A DNA stretch of 16,807 nucleotides, taken from the NCBI GenBank assembly GCA_900757905.1, contig CAAEPN010000006.1:1-16807 (forward strand), given 5' to 3'. The translations under genes were made by a program, and so were the position numbers. The notes under the pieces are model-generated. The model was given only the letters and a program-made list of their open reading frames with translations. It was not told the origin of the DNA and ran no database searches. Positions 6,889 through 13,987 of this stretch are shown one piece after another. The DNA is from Clostridia bacterium (lineage in GTDB: Bacteria > Bacillota > Clostridia > Oscillospirales > CAG-382). Each line of letters opens with the position of its first letter. Positions within the stretch are counted from its first letter, which is position 1.

Positions 6889-8073
6889 ATGGCAAACTAT
6901 CTGAAAAGCGCAAAAAAAGATTTCAAAATCAAATATTCCATCAATTATCTGTTAGTGCTTGCCATTCTCGGCGTCGGTCTTATTATGTACTTTACCGGCG
7001 GCTTGAAAATGTCGTATGCAAGACTGTTTACCCAGATTGGGTTCAGTATCATCCTTGCGGTCTCCTTAAACCTTGTCGTCGGCTTCTTGGGTGAGCTTAG
7101 CTTGGGACACGCCGGATTTATGTGTATCGGCGCTTATATCGGCGGTACGGCGGCTTTGGCCTTAAAGAGCGCCATTCCGAACAAGCTTGTCGTTCTGATC
7201 CTTGCCATGCTCATCGGCGGTATCGTTGCCGCTGTGTTCGGCTTTATCATCGGCTTGCCCAGCCTTCGCTTAAAGGGCGACTACCTTGCTATCGTAACGC
7301 TTGCGTTCGGCGAGATTGTCCGCAACATCTTCAAAAACCAAAAGATCTTCGGCGGCGCAATGGGTCTTCAGACCGGCGCGGTTCAGTATGACAGCCGCAA
7401 CCGCCCGACGCTGTACATCGTAACGCTTGTTGTGGCACTTATCATGTTGGTGCTCATTCAGAACTTTATCCGTTCCAAGCATGGCCGCGCCGTTACCGCT
7501 ATCCGCGATAACGAGATCGCCGCCAAAGCCATGGGTATCAACGTTACGTTCTACAAGCTGTTCGTCTTTATCCTTGCCGCATTCTTTGCCGGCATCGCGG
7601 GCGTTATTTACAGCCACTATACCGCAACGGTGCTGTATTCCTTCTTCTCGTACAACTATTCCATCGAAATTCTCGTTATGGTGGTTCTCGGCGGTATGGG
7701 CAGCATTACTGGTTCGATCATCGCGGCCGTTCTTGTGCCGATCATCAACTATCTGCTCCAGAACTATGTCCCGGCCGAGCTTGCCGCCTTGCGTTACCTT
7801 GTGTATGCGCTCGTGCTTATCTTCATCGTTGTGTTCAGCAATGCGCCGGCACTTCAGTCGTTACGTGACAAATTCCGTCTTTCCGCACTGCTTAAACGCG
7901 TCGTCAAGCCCAAAAAGCATGACCCCGGCAAATTCAAGGACGACGAAGCCTCATGGGATCGCGTTCCGACCAAGATTCCGATGGACGCCATTCTTACCAC
8001 AGACATCAACCCCAACCGGCCGAATACCGGCAATCCCGATATCGGCAATTCCAAAGGAGGTAACAGCAAATGA
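6889..8073 (+). CDS. livM: Branched-chain amino acid ABC transporter permease LivM
   Basis: Second membrane subunit of the Liv importer, 394 residues. After a short basic N-terminus it shows the LivM core: SLNLVVGFLGELSLGHAGFMCIGAYIGG, then the hydrophobic segments, GLPSLRLKGDYLAIVTLAFGEIVR, and the ATPase-contact loop GRAVTAIRDNEIAAKAMGINV. The core ends near residue 345. A cytosolic tail of about 50 residues follows, ending in an Asn/Gly/Pro-rich stretch (NPNRPNTGNPDIGNSKGGNSK) that many LivM proteins lack. The DNA of this tail holds a near-repeat of 15 bases, and its last codons contain AAAGGAGG (8054-8061), the ribosome site of livG. The ATG at 6889 follows AGAAGGTG in the end of livH. 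Stop and livG start overlap as ATGA. Confidence 0.95.
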   Translation: MANYLKSAKKDFKIKYSINYLLVLAILGVGLIMYFTGGLKMSYARLFTQIGFSIILAVSLNLVVGFLGELSLGHAGFMCIGAYIGGTAALALKSAIPNKLVVLILAMLIGGIVAAVFGFIIGLPSLRLKGDYLAIVTLAFGEIVRNIFKNQKIFGGAMGLQTGAVQYDSRNRPTLYIVTLVVALIMLVLIQNFIRSKHGRAVTAIRDNEIAAKAMGINVTFYKLFVFILAAFFAGIAGVIYSHYTATVLYSFFSYNYSIEILVMVVLGGMGSITGSIIAAVLVPIINYLLQNYVPAELAALRYLVYALVLIFIVVFSNAPALQSLRDKFRLSALLKRVVKPKKHDPGKFKDDEASWDRVPTKIPMDAILTTDINPNRPNTGNPDIGNSKGGNSK

Positions 8074-8846
8074 GTGAACCCATGTTGAAAACGGTCGATC
8101 TCGGCATTACCTTCGGCGGCTTAAAAGCGGCGCAGAATGTCAATATCACCATTGAAAAAAAGGAACTTTACGGTCTTATCGGCCCGAACGGCGCCGGAAA
8201 GACCACCATGTTCAATATGATTACCGGCGTGTATCAGCCGACCTATGGTAAATTTTACCTGGACGGCGAGGATCTTACCGGCAAGACCCAAGAGGTCATC
8301 AACCATAAGGGTATCGCGCGTACTTTCCAGAATATCCGTCTTTTCAACAATATGACGGTGGTCAGCAACGTTATGGTCGGACTTCATAACCGTCCGGAAT
8401 ACCGCTGCTCGGCGGCGGAAAGCATGTTGCGCTTGCCGATCCACTACACCAACGAAACGCGCATGCGTGATAAGGCCAAGGAACTGCTTGATATTTTCGG
8501 TCTGAAAGAGGAGCGCAACATTCTTGCCTGCAATCTGCCTTACGGCAAGCAGAGAAAGCTTGAGATTGCCCGTGCGCTTGCAACTGCTCCCAAGCTTCTT
8601 CTGCTGGATGAACCGGCAGCCGGCATGAACCCGAACGAAACGGCGGAGCTTATGGATACCATCCGGCTCATCAACCGCGAATTCGATATGACGATTCTCT
8701 TGATTGAGCACGATATGAAGCTTGTTTCGGGCATTTGCGAGGAAGTCACGGTCTTAAACTTCGGCGAAGTGCTTGCGGAGGGCGAGACCTCGAAGGTTCT
8801 CAACGATCCGCGCGTGATTACCGCTTATCTCGGCGAAGACGAGTAA
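8070..8846 (+). CDS. livG: Branched-chain amino acid ABC transporter ATP-binding protein LivG
   Basis: One of two cytoplasmic ATPases that power the Liv importer. The protein has 258 residues. Walker A is GPNGAGKT (38-45). The signature region reads LPYGKQRKLEIARAL instead of LSGGQ; this LPYG form is normal for LivG and is not a defect. Walker B is LLLLDEPAAGMNP, and the switch histidine is in LIEHDMKLV. The start ATG overlaps the livM stop (ATGA, 8070-8073) and has the near-perfect site AAAGGAGG 8 bases upstream, so translation is coupled to livM. Confidence 0.96.
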   Translation: MSEPMLKTVDLGITFGGLKAAQNVNITIEKKELYGLIGPNGAGKTTMFNMITGVYQPTYGKFYLDGEDLTGKTQEVINHKGIARTFQNIRLFNNMTVVSNVMVGLHNRPEYRCSAAESMLRLPIHYTNETRMRDKAKELLDIFGLKEERNILACNLPYGKQRKLEIARALATAPKLLLLDEPAAGMNPNETAELMDTIRLINREFDMTILLIEHDMKLVSGICEEVTVLNFGEVLAEGETSKVLNDPRVITAYLGEDE

Positions 8847-8869
8847 ACGAGATAAGGAGGAAAAAGATT

Positions 8870-9580
8870 ATGGCAATGCTTACAATCGAAGATTTACAGG
8901 TATATTACGGCATGATCAATGCCATCAAGGGCGTATCGTTTACGGTGGACGCCGGCGAGATCATCGCGCTTATCGGTGCAAACGGCGCCGGAAAGACAAC
9001 GATTCTGCATACGATTACCGGACTTGTCGCACCGCGTTCGGGACATATCGAATTTGAGGGACATGACCTCATCAAAACGCCGGCGCACAAAATTCCCGCG
9101 CTCGGCATGGCGCATGTGCCGGAGGGACGCCGGATATTCCAAGAGCTGACGGTTTACGATAACCTGAAGCTTGGCGCGTATATTCTGCACGATTCCAAAA
9201 AGTTCGAAAGCAATCTTGCGTATGTATACAAGCATTTTCCGCGGCTTGAAGAACGCAAAAAGCAGATAGCCGGCACGCTTTCGGGCGGCGAGCAGCAGAT
9301 GCTTGCCATGGGACGCGCGCTGATGTCGAATCCGAAGATCATCTTAATGGATGAGCCGTCTATGGGTCTTTCTCCGTTGCTTGTCAACGAGATATTCCAT
9401 ATTATCCGTGAGGTATCGGCGGACGGCACGACGGTTTTGCTGGTTGAGCAGAACGCAAAGAAAGCGCTTTCCATTGCAAACCGCGCTTATGTGCTTGAGA
9501 CCGGTAAGATATCTCTTTCCGGCAAGGCTTCCGACCTTATCAATGACGAGCAGGTCAAAAAGGCCTATCTTGGCGAGTAA
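8870..9580 (+). CDS. livF: Branched-chain amino acid ABC transporter ATP-binding protein LivF
   Basis: Second ATPase of the Liv importer, 236 residues, expected to pair with LivG beneath LivH and LivM. It has Walker A GANGAGKTT, the canonical signature LSGGEQQMLAMGRAL, Walker B IILMDEPSMGLSP, and the switch histidine replaced by Gln (LVEQNAKKAL), as is usual in LivF. The frame is open upstream into livG, but ATG 8870 is chosen because AAGGAGGAA (8854-8862) precedes it and the protein then begins MAMLTIEDLQVYYG as in homologues. The gap to livG is 23 bases. It is the last gene of the plus-strand block, and transcription then meets the convergent bsh gene. Confidence 0.96.
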   Translation: MAMLTIEDLQVYYGMINAIKGVSFTVDAGEIIALIGANGAGKTTILHTITGLVAPRSGHIEFEGHDLIKTPAHKIPALGMAHVPEGRRIFQELTVYDNLKLGAYILHDSKKFESNLAYVYKHFPRLEERKKQIAGTLSGGEQQMLAMGRALMSNPKIILMDEPSMGLSPLLVNEIFHIIREVSADGTTVLLVEQNAKKALSIANRAYVLETGKISLSGKASDLINDEQVKKAYLGE

Positions 9581-9583
9581 CAA

Positions 9584-9617
9584 AAATCCGCATGTTTCTT
9601 TAAAAGCATGCGGATTT
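9584..9617 (-). terminator. Terminator copy 1, best oriented for minus-strand transcripts
   Basis: An 11-bp perfect stem, AAATCCGCATG (9584-9594) with CATGCGGATTT (9607-9617), encloses a 12-base loop. Read on the minus strand it is followed by TTTTTG, so it would stop transcripts coming from bsh. On the plus strand only TTT-GAGC follows. The central 31 bases (9587-9617) are repeated exactly at 9814-9844. Confidence 0.7.
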
Positions 9618-9620
9618 GAG

Positions 9621-9813
9621 CGTGTCGCAAAACTGCGTTTTACGACACGGAAACAGATTCGTGCGTTCGCGCCTCATGCCAAAAAGCTCCGCTTTTCGAC
9701 ACTCGCGAATCTATCGGAGAAAAATCCGTGGCACATGTCCCCGGATTTTTCGGATTTTTATTAAAATCGGCTTCGCCCGAAAAGTCTTATAGACTTTTGC
9801 AACAGTCTAAAGT
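9621..9813. repeat. Chain of short-loop hairpins between livF and bsh
   Basis: Consecutive palindromes fill this spacer and I see no gene: CGTGTCGcAAAAC-TGC-GTTTTaCGACACG (9621-9649, one mismatch), AAAAGC-TCC-GCTTTT (9682-9696) nested in AGATTCG...CGAATCT, AAAAATCCG...CGGATTTTT (9721-9729 and 9743-9751), and AAAAGTCT-TAT-AGACTTTT (9781-9799). Several have three-base loops. Confidence 0.65.
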
Positions 9814-9847
9814 CCGCATGTTTCTTTAAAAGCATGCGGATTTTTTG
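9811..9847 (+). terminator. Terminator copy 2, for plus-strand (liv) transcripts
   Basis: It holds the same 31-bp hairpin sequence as 9587-9617, here at 9814-9844. The stem is TCCGCATG/CATGCGGA, extended by a G-U and two A-T pairs, and is followed by TTTTTT (9842-9847) on the plus strand. It is the first strong plus-strand terminator after livF, 230 bp beyond its stop codon. Confidence 0.78.
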
Positions 9848-9872
9848 TGTAGACTTCGCGGAGCAATGGCGG

Positions 9873-10829
9873 CTACAGTGAAGCCATTTGGCATACGGCA
9901 TCTGCGTCAAGATCTGCCGTATGCATGTCACATGCATGAATGCTCCTGTCCTCATAGGTCGTGTAATAGTAGATTCCCTTGTCCGCGTTGCAGCAGGATG
10001 AATAGATCGTAATTTCAAATTTTCCGTCCGCAAGCTCACATTCGCCGCGCACCTGCTCCACCGAGCCCAAAATGTGGAAAAACTGATTCACACTTTCGTT
10101 TTCACTTTCACCCGAAACCGAATTCATCCGCACAAATGCTGCACGCACGAACCGCGACATGCTCGACACATCGCCCGGAAGTCCGATGCCGCCCATGCCG
10201 CGGCTGTAAAGTGCCGGCGCAAAACCGTCTGCAAAGCGCGGAACCGGGTCTTTGCGCGATAACGACGAATAGTTTGCAAGATTCGTCAACTGCATGGGAA
10301 ACGGCGGATTGTTGGTGAGTACGCCAACCGGGTTTTCGTATAGTTTTAACCCCTCTTTTACCGGTTCGATGACAAAACAGCCGGTCTTGTCGGCAATCAG
10401 ATAGTGCAGCGGCGACGGTGGAAGCGTAGGCGAAAACGGAAGATTCACAAGCCGAACCTGCGAAAGCAGCTCGCGCGCCTCCTTTAGCGTCCGGCACGTG
10501 CAAAGAATATACGGAATAAATTCAAAAGCCGCAACGGCTTGTTCGCCGGGTCTCACTTCCTCCGGCGCGAAATAATGCGCGTTGTTTGGGAAATTAAGTC
10601 CGGCCATACCGAGTCCGTATTCGTTGACGGCGTCATAATAGAGCGGATAGCCGTCCGCAACGTGCGCCATACCGATAAAAGCAGCATGAGAGGCGCATTT
10701 TTTGCCGTTCGTGAAGCAAAACGGATAGCGGCGCGGCGTGACCGTCACGCTTTCGCCATAGGAAAACTCATAGTCAAGATTCCGGCCAAAATAAAAATCG
10801 TTTGTTTGATAGGTGATTGCGGTACACAT
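9873..10829 (-). CDS. bsh: Choloylglycine hydrolase family protein, probable bile salt hydrolase
   Basis: Ntn-hydrolase that cleaves the amide bond of glycine- or taurine-conjugated bile acids; penicillin V acylase is the sister activity. With the start at 10829 (318 residues) it begins MCTAITY, giving the required Cys2 nucleophile after Met removal. A start further upstream would bury this Cys. AGGAGG (10834-10839) precedes the chosen ATG. Catalytic positions, by comparison with the C. perfringens enzyme, are C2, R16, D19, N79 (in AGLNFPNNA), N173/N174 (TNNPPFPMQLTNL) and R226 (GLPGDVSSMSRFVRAAF). The Asn in AGLNF and the motif GMGGIGLPGD favour bile salts over penicillin, where a Tyr is usual. 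No signal peptide, so cytoplasmic. It lies downstream of a phosphotriesterase-family gene on the same strand. Substrate is inferred, not shown. Confidence 0.92.
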   Translation of the reverse strand: MCTAITYQTNDFYFGRNLDYEFSYGESVTVTPRRYPFCFTNGKKCASHAAFIGMAHVADGYPLYYDAVNEYGLGMAGLNFPNNAHYFAPEEVRPGEQAVAAFEFIPYILCTCRTLKEARELLSQVRLVNLPFSPTLPPSPLHYLIADKTGCFVIEPVKEGLKLYENPVGVLTNNPPFPMQLTNLANYSSLSRKDPVPRFADGFAPALYSRGMGGIGLPGDVSSMSRFVRAAFVRMNSVSGESENESVNQFFHILGSVEQVRGECELADGKFEITIYSSCCNADKGIYYYTTYEDRSIHACDMHTADLDADAVCQMASL

Positions 10830-10874
10830 AGGGCCTCCTGAAAACGGTTGATTTGAATTGCTTATTCTTACGGT

Positions 10875-10880
10875 ATTGTA
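10875..10880 (-). promoter_or_regulatory. Possible -10 element for bsh
   Basis: On the minus strand TACAAT lies 46 bases upstream of the bsh start codon, with no convincing -35 at 16-18 bp. Upstream lies the hairpin CCGAAAC-AGTC-GTTTCGG (10901-10918), flanked by an A-tract on the minus strand, so it is not a terminator in that direction. It is a weak call; bsh may instead be transcribed from the upstream gene. Confidence 0.3.
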
Positions 10881-10939
10881 TCCCAAAACCATTTTTTTAT
10901 CCGAAACAGTCGTTTCGGCAAGAATTGCCTGTTAAAGCA

Positions 10940-11974
10940 TCAGTCATCAAACGAAAAAACGTTTTTCGGATTTTCCACAGTCATTTGCTTCAGCCATTCT
11001 TCTTGATACCCTTGCAGGCGCATAAACGGAAGAATGTGCTTTGCGATATGCTCATAGCCGAAACCGCCGTATTGCCGCAGCATACATTTGTACACCGTAT
11101 CATGAGATAACAGAATGCGCTCGACATTGCCGCGTTCAATTTGTTTTTTGATGCCGATAATTCTGTCCAAATCCGTCGGGAGCCAATAGTTGCCGCCCAA
11201 AACGGCTTCCAGTCCGAAAAAGTCGAATGAGCTATACGCACCGCTTTTTGCGATATGGTCAAGATACTCCGGTTCGGACAAAAACGGATCACAGTGGCAC
11301 ATAACGGTTTTATTCAGATCGCCGCCGTTGTCGGTAATTACACGAAACAGGGTGTCGGCACAATGCTCTAAGCCGGGTTGGTGTATCGTGATAGCCGCGT
11401 GCGTTTCATTCTGCGCAATGGCCGCAGCGACAAGCGAACGCATGGAGCGCTCGGAAGCGGAGCTGACAATGCCGATTTCACCGATAAAACCGCAGCGAAC
11501 TCCGGTATCGCCGATGCCTTCCCGAATCTCTTTGATAAACAATGCGGCAAGCGCATCCACGTCAAGCTTTGCAATTTCCGGCGGAATGGTTTGATCCTGA
11601 TAGGTTCCCGTACCGCGCAGAATGTAAACACCGCTTTTTTTTGAAACATCCCGAAGCTTTACCGGGTCGCATTTCAAACCGTAGCAGCCGTTATCGCAAA
11701 TGGTAACGCCGCCAGCCTGCTTGTACCAATGAAGCTCCTTTAAGGCAATGCTCTCATCTTGTTGGATGACATTATCCGGATAATCGGTCAGATGATAGCG
11801 CATTTGTGCCAGATTTTCGGGACAAACGGGCTGATTTCTTTCATCGGCTTCATCGGTTTTATCCAAATCCTTCGGCAAATAAAAGCCGAGATCCCAGAAT
11901 ATGTGTTCATGCGGCAGGGTAAAACCCATTTTTTCCGCCGGAATACGTCCAGTGACGGTCTGTACATATGTCAT
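10940..11974 (-). CDS. Phosphotriesterase-family metal-dependent hydrolase
   Basis: A 344-residue member of the PTE/Php branch of the amidohydrolase superfamily (TIM-barrel with two metals). Metal ligands in order: HEH at 22-24 (H22, H24), E166 in GFIGEIG, H198 in ITIHQPG, H227 in MCHCDP and D292 in LLSHDT. A glutamate in place of the carboxylated lysine as bridging ligand is as in E. coli Php and PTER and is not a defect. True substrates in this branch are mostly lactones, phosphorylated sugar lactones or N-acyl compounds; paraoxonase activity should not be assumed. No signal peptide. Start ATG 11974 has AGGAG (11981-11985). It precedes bsh by 110 bp on the same strand, so the two may be co-transcribed. 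I cannot name the substrate. Confidence 0.9.
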   Translation of the reverse strand: MTYVQTVTGRIPAEKMGFTLPHEHIFWDLGFYLPKDLDKTDEADERNQPVCPENLAQMRYHLTDYPDNVIQQDESIALKELHWYKQAGGVTICDNGCYGLKCDPVKLRDVSKKSGVYILRGTGTYQDQTIPPEIAKLDVDALAALFIKEIREGIGDTGVRCGFIGEIGIVSSASERSMRSLVAAAIAQNETHAAITIHQPGLEHCADTLFRVITDNGGDLNKTVMCHCDPFLSEPEYLDHIAKSGAYSSFDFFGLEAVLGGNYWLPTDLDRIIGIKKQIERGNVERILLSHDTVYKCMLRQYGGFGYEHIAKHILPFMRLQGYQEEWLKQMTVENPKNVFSFDD

Positions 11975-11996
11975 AAATTTCTCCTATAGTATAAAT

Positions 11997-12060
11997 GACA
12001 CCCTTTTCACGGCAGTCTTATATCGGTAAATATCGAAACAGACGTCGATAAAAGGGTGTC
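11997..12060. repeat. 64-bp inverted-repeat element between aspS and the phosphotriesterase-family gene
   Basis: Perfect 11-bp ends, GACACCCTTTT (11997-12007) and AAAAGGGTGTC (12050-12060), enclose 42 bases with an inner palindrome TATCGA/TCGATA (12031-12036, 12045-12050) and repeated TATCG words. In the direction of aspS transcription the stem is followed by ATTTATAC, a poor T-run. It may end the aspS transcript or act in the leader of the next gene. Confidence 0.6.
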
Positions 12061-12074
12061 AATGCGTTTATGTA

Positions 12075-13868
12075 TTATTTATCTTCGTTTTCCTTGACTT
12101 TTACATCTAATCCCAGATCGTCCAGCGCCTTTTTATCGACCGGAGCCGGGCACATAGTCATCAGCTCGGACGCATTCTGCACTTTCGGATATGCGATAAC
12201 ATCGCGCAGGCTGTCGCAGCCAAGCAACTGCATGGTAAGTCTGTCAAGACCGATGCCCATGCCGCCGTGCGGCGGAGCGCCATACTTAAACGCGTCAAGC
12301 AAGTACCCGAACTTTTCCTTTGCCTCCTCCTTGGTAAGACCGAGAAGGTCGAAAATACGGCTTTGCAATTCAGGATTGGTGATACGGATAGAACCGCTGG
12401 AAAGCTCAATGCCGTTGAGAACCAAGTCGTAAGCCTTGGCGCGAACCTTGGATTTATCGGTTTCGAGATATTCGAGGCATTCGTCGAGCGGCGCGGTAAA
12501 GGGATGGTGCATGGCGACCCATTCGCCGGCCTCTTCATCGTATTCAAAGAACGGGAATTCGGTGATCCACAAAAGACCGATGCCCTTTTTCTCGATATTC
12601 AGCTTGTCCGCCGTCTTGATACGTAACGAGCCGAGCTGTGACAGCACCTTGCCGGTGTTGGTATCGGCAATAATCATCACCACATCGCCGGTCTTGGCGT
12701 CAGCACGCGCAGCAATGGCGTTCATTTCTTCTTCGGTCATGAACTTGGCAAACGACGAGGCCACGCCGTCGGGCGTATAGCGGATCCAGGCAAGCCCCTT
12801 GCCGCCGATGCCCTTGACGTATTCGGTGAGCTTATCGATCTCTTTACGGGTAAGCACCGAAACGGCATTTTCCGCCTTAATGGCACGAACCGTACCGCCG
12901 GCGGCGCAAGCGCCCGAAAAGACGCTAAATGCGCTGTCCTTTACAAGGTCGGTCAAGTCGAAAATCTCCATGCCGTAGCGGATATCGGGTTTATCGCTGC
13001 CGAAGCGTTCCATGGCTTCCTTGTAGGTAAGGCGCGGAAGCGGAAGCGAAATATCGGTATCCAAAAGCTCCTTAAAGACCGTTTTCATGAAGCCTTCGCC
13101 GACGGCGAGGACATCCTCCATCTCAACGAACGACATTTCAAGGTCGATCTGCGTAAATTCCGGCTGACGGTCGGCGCGCAGATCCTCATCGCGGAAGCAG
13201 CGGGCAATCTGCATATAGCGGTCAAAACCGGCCACCATGGAGAGCTGCTTATACAACTGCGGCGACTGGGGGAGCGCATAGAACGAGCCTTTGTGGACGC
13301 GGCTGGGCACGAGGTAATCGCGTGCGCCCTCCGGCGTGGATTTGATAAGGATCGGGGTTTCGATCTCGATAAAGCCCTGCTTGTCGAAGTAGTCGCGCGT
13401 GACCTTGGCAAGCTTGTGGCGGAAGAGAATGTTTTTCATCAGATCCGGACGGCGCAAGTCGAGGTAGCGATACTTCAAGCGCAGATCTTCGCCGGCCTTG
13501 GAGTTCTCGACGATTTCGAAAGGCGGTGTTTCGCTTTCGGCAAGGATCTTGAGCTCGGTAACGTAGATCTCAACGTTGCCGGTCGGGATAGCCGGGTTTT
13601 TGCTGTCGCGTTCGCGCACGGTTCCGGTCGCGCACAACACATATTCGCTGCGCACGGAGGAAGCCTTGTCAAAAAGTTCTTTGGGAGTATTTTCGTCATA
13701 AGCGAGCTGGACGATGCCGGTGCGGTCACGCAAGTCGGTAAAGATAAGGCTGCCAAGGTCGCGGGTCTTCTGCACCCAACCCATGACGGTGACGGTTTTG
13801 CCGATATGGTCGTCACGAACCATGCCGCAGTAATCGGTACGTTTTGAGTTTCCTAAAAATTCTGCCAT
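12075..13868 (-). CDS. aspS: Aspartyl-tRNA synthetase
   Basis: Class IIb synthetase charging tRNA(Asp) in the cytoplasm; 597 residues, normal for the bacterial type with its inserted GAD domain. From the N-terminus: OB-fold anticodon-binding domain (GWVQKTRDLGSLIFTDLRDRTG, 30-51), linker with RYLDLRR (134-140), motif 2 FRDEDLRADRQPEFTQIDLE (225-244), and motif 3 GMGIGLDRLTMQLLG near the C-terminus. Leu38 in RDLGSLIF stands where non-discriminating enzymes such as that of Pseudomonas aeruginosa have His, which leans toward a discriminating AspRS. The frame opens at 13910, but ATG 13868 is chosen because AAAGGAT stands just upstream and the homologous sequence begins there. It follows hisS after a 119-bp hairpin-rich spacer, and hisS-aspS is a common Gram-positive pair. 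No T-box leader is seen. Confidence 0.97.
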   Translation of the reverse strand: MAEFLGNSKRTDYCGMVRDDHIGKTVTVMGWVQKTRDLGSLIFTDLRDRTGIVQLAYDENTPKELFDKASSVRSEYVLCATGTVRERDSKNPAIPTGNVEIYVTELKILAESETPPFEIVENSKAGEDLRLKYRYLDLRRPDLMKNILFRHKLAKVTRDYFDKQGFIEIETPILIKSTPEGARDYLVPSRVHKGSFYALPQSPQLYKQLSMVAGFDRYMQIARCFRDEDLRADRQPEFTQIDLEMSFVEMEDVLAVGEGFMKTVFKELLDTDISLPLPRLTYKEAMERFGSDKPDIRYGMEIFDLTDLVKDSAFSVFSGACAAGGTVRAIKAENAVSVLTRKEIDKLTEYVKGIGGKGLAWIRYTPDGVASSFAKFMTEEEMNAIAARADAKTGDVVMIIADTNTGKVLSQLGSLRIKTADKLNIEKKGIGLLWITEFPFFEYDEEAGEWVAMHHPFTAPLDECLEYLETDKSKVRAKAYDLVLNGIELSSGSIRITNPELQSRIFDLLGLTKEEAKEKFGYLLDAFKYGAPPHGGMGIGLDRLTMQLLGCDSLRDVIAYPKVQNASELMTMCPAPVDKKALDDLGLDVKVKENEDK

Positions 13869-13882
13869 ACTATCTATCCTTT

Positions 13883-13983
13883 CGGCGGCGAAGTGCCGCG
13901 CAGCCGGCAAAGCCGGTTAAAGTTTACTTTTTTGGCGGCTCAGACGCCGGAAAGGCCGCCGTCCGCCATTTTCGTGCAAAAAT
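13883..13983. repeat. Hairpin chain in the hisS-aspS spacer
   Basis: Four palindromes lie side by side: GCGGC-GAAGT-GCCGC (13885-13899), AGCCGGC-AAA-GCCGGTT (13902-13918), GGCGGC...GCCGCC (13934-13939 and 13955-13960), and a GTGC/GCAC stem near 13975. Read in the hisS-aspS direction, none is followed by a good T-run. They are more likely mRNA structure than full terminators. Confidence 0.55.
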
Positions 13984-13987
13984 CGCA

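Noticed and set aside
8735..8869. Upstream extension of livF inside livG
   Set aside because: It overlaps livG in another frame, and the AAGGAGGAA site and homologous start support 8870.
10830..10892. Upstream extension of bsh by 21 codons
   Set aside because: The enzyme needs Cys directly after the initiator Met, and AGGAGG precedes the inner ATG.
13869..13910. Upstream extension of aspS by 14 codons
   Set aside because: It lies in the palindrome row, and AAAGGAT stands just before the ATG at 13868.
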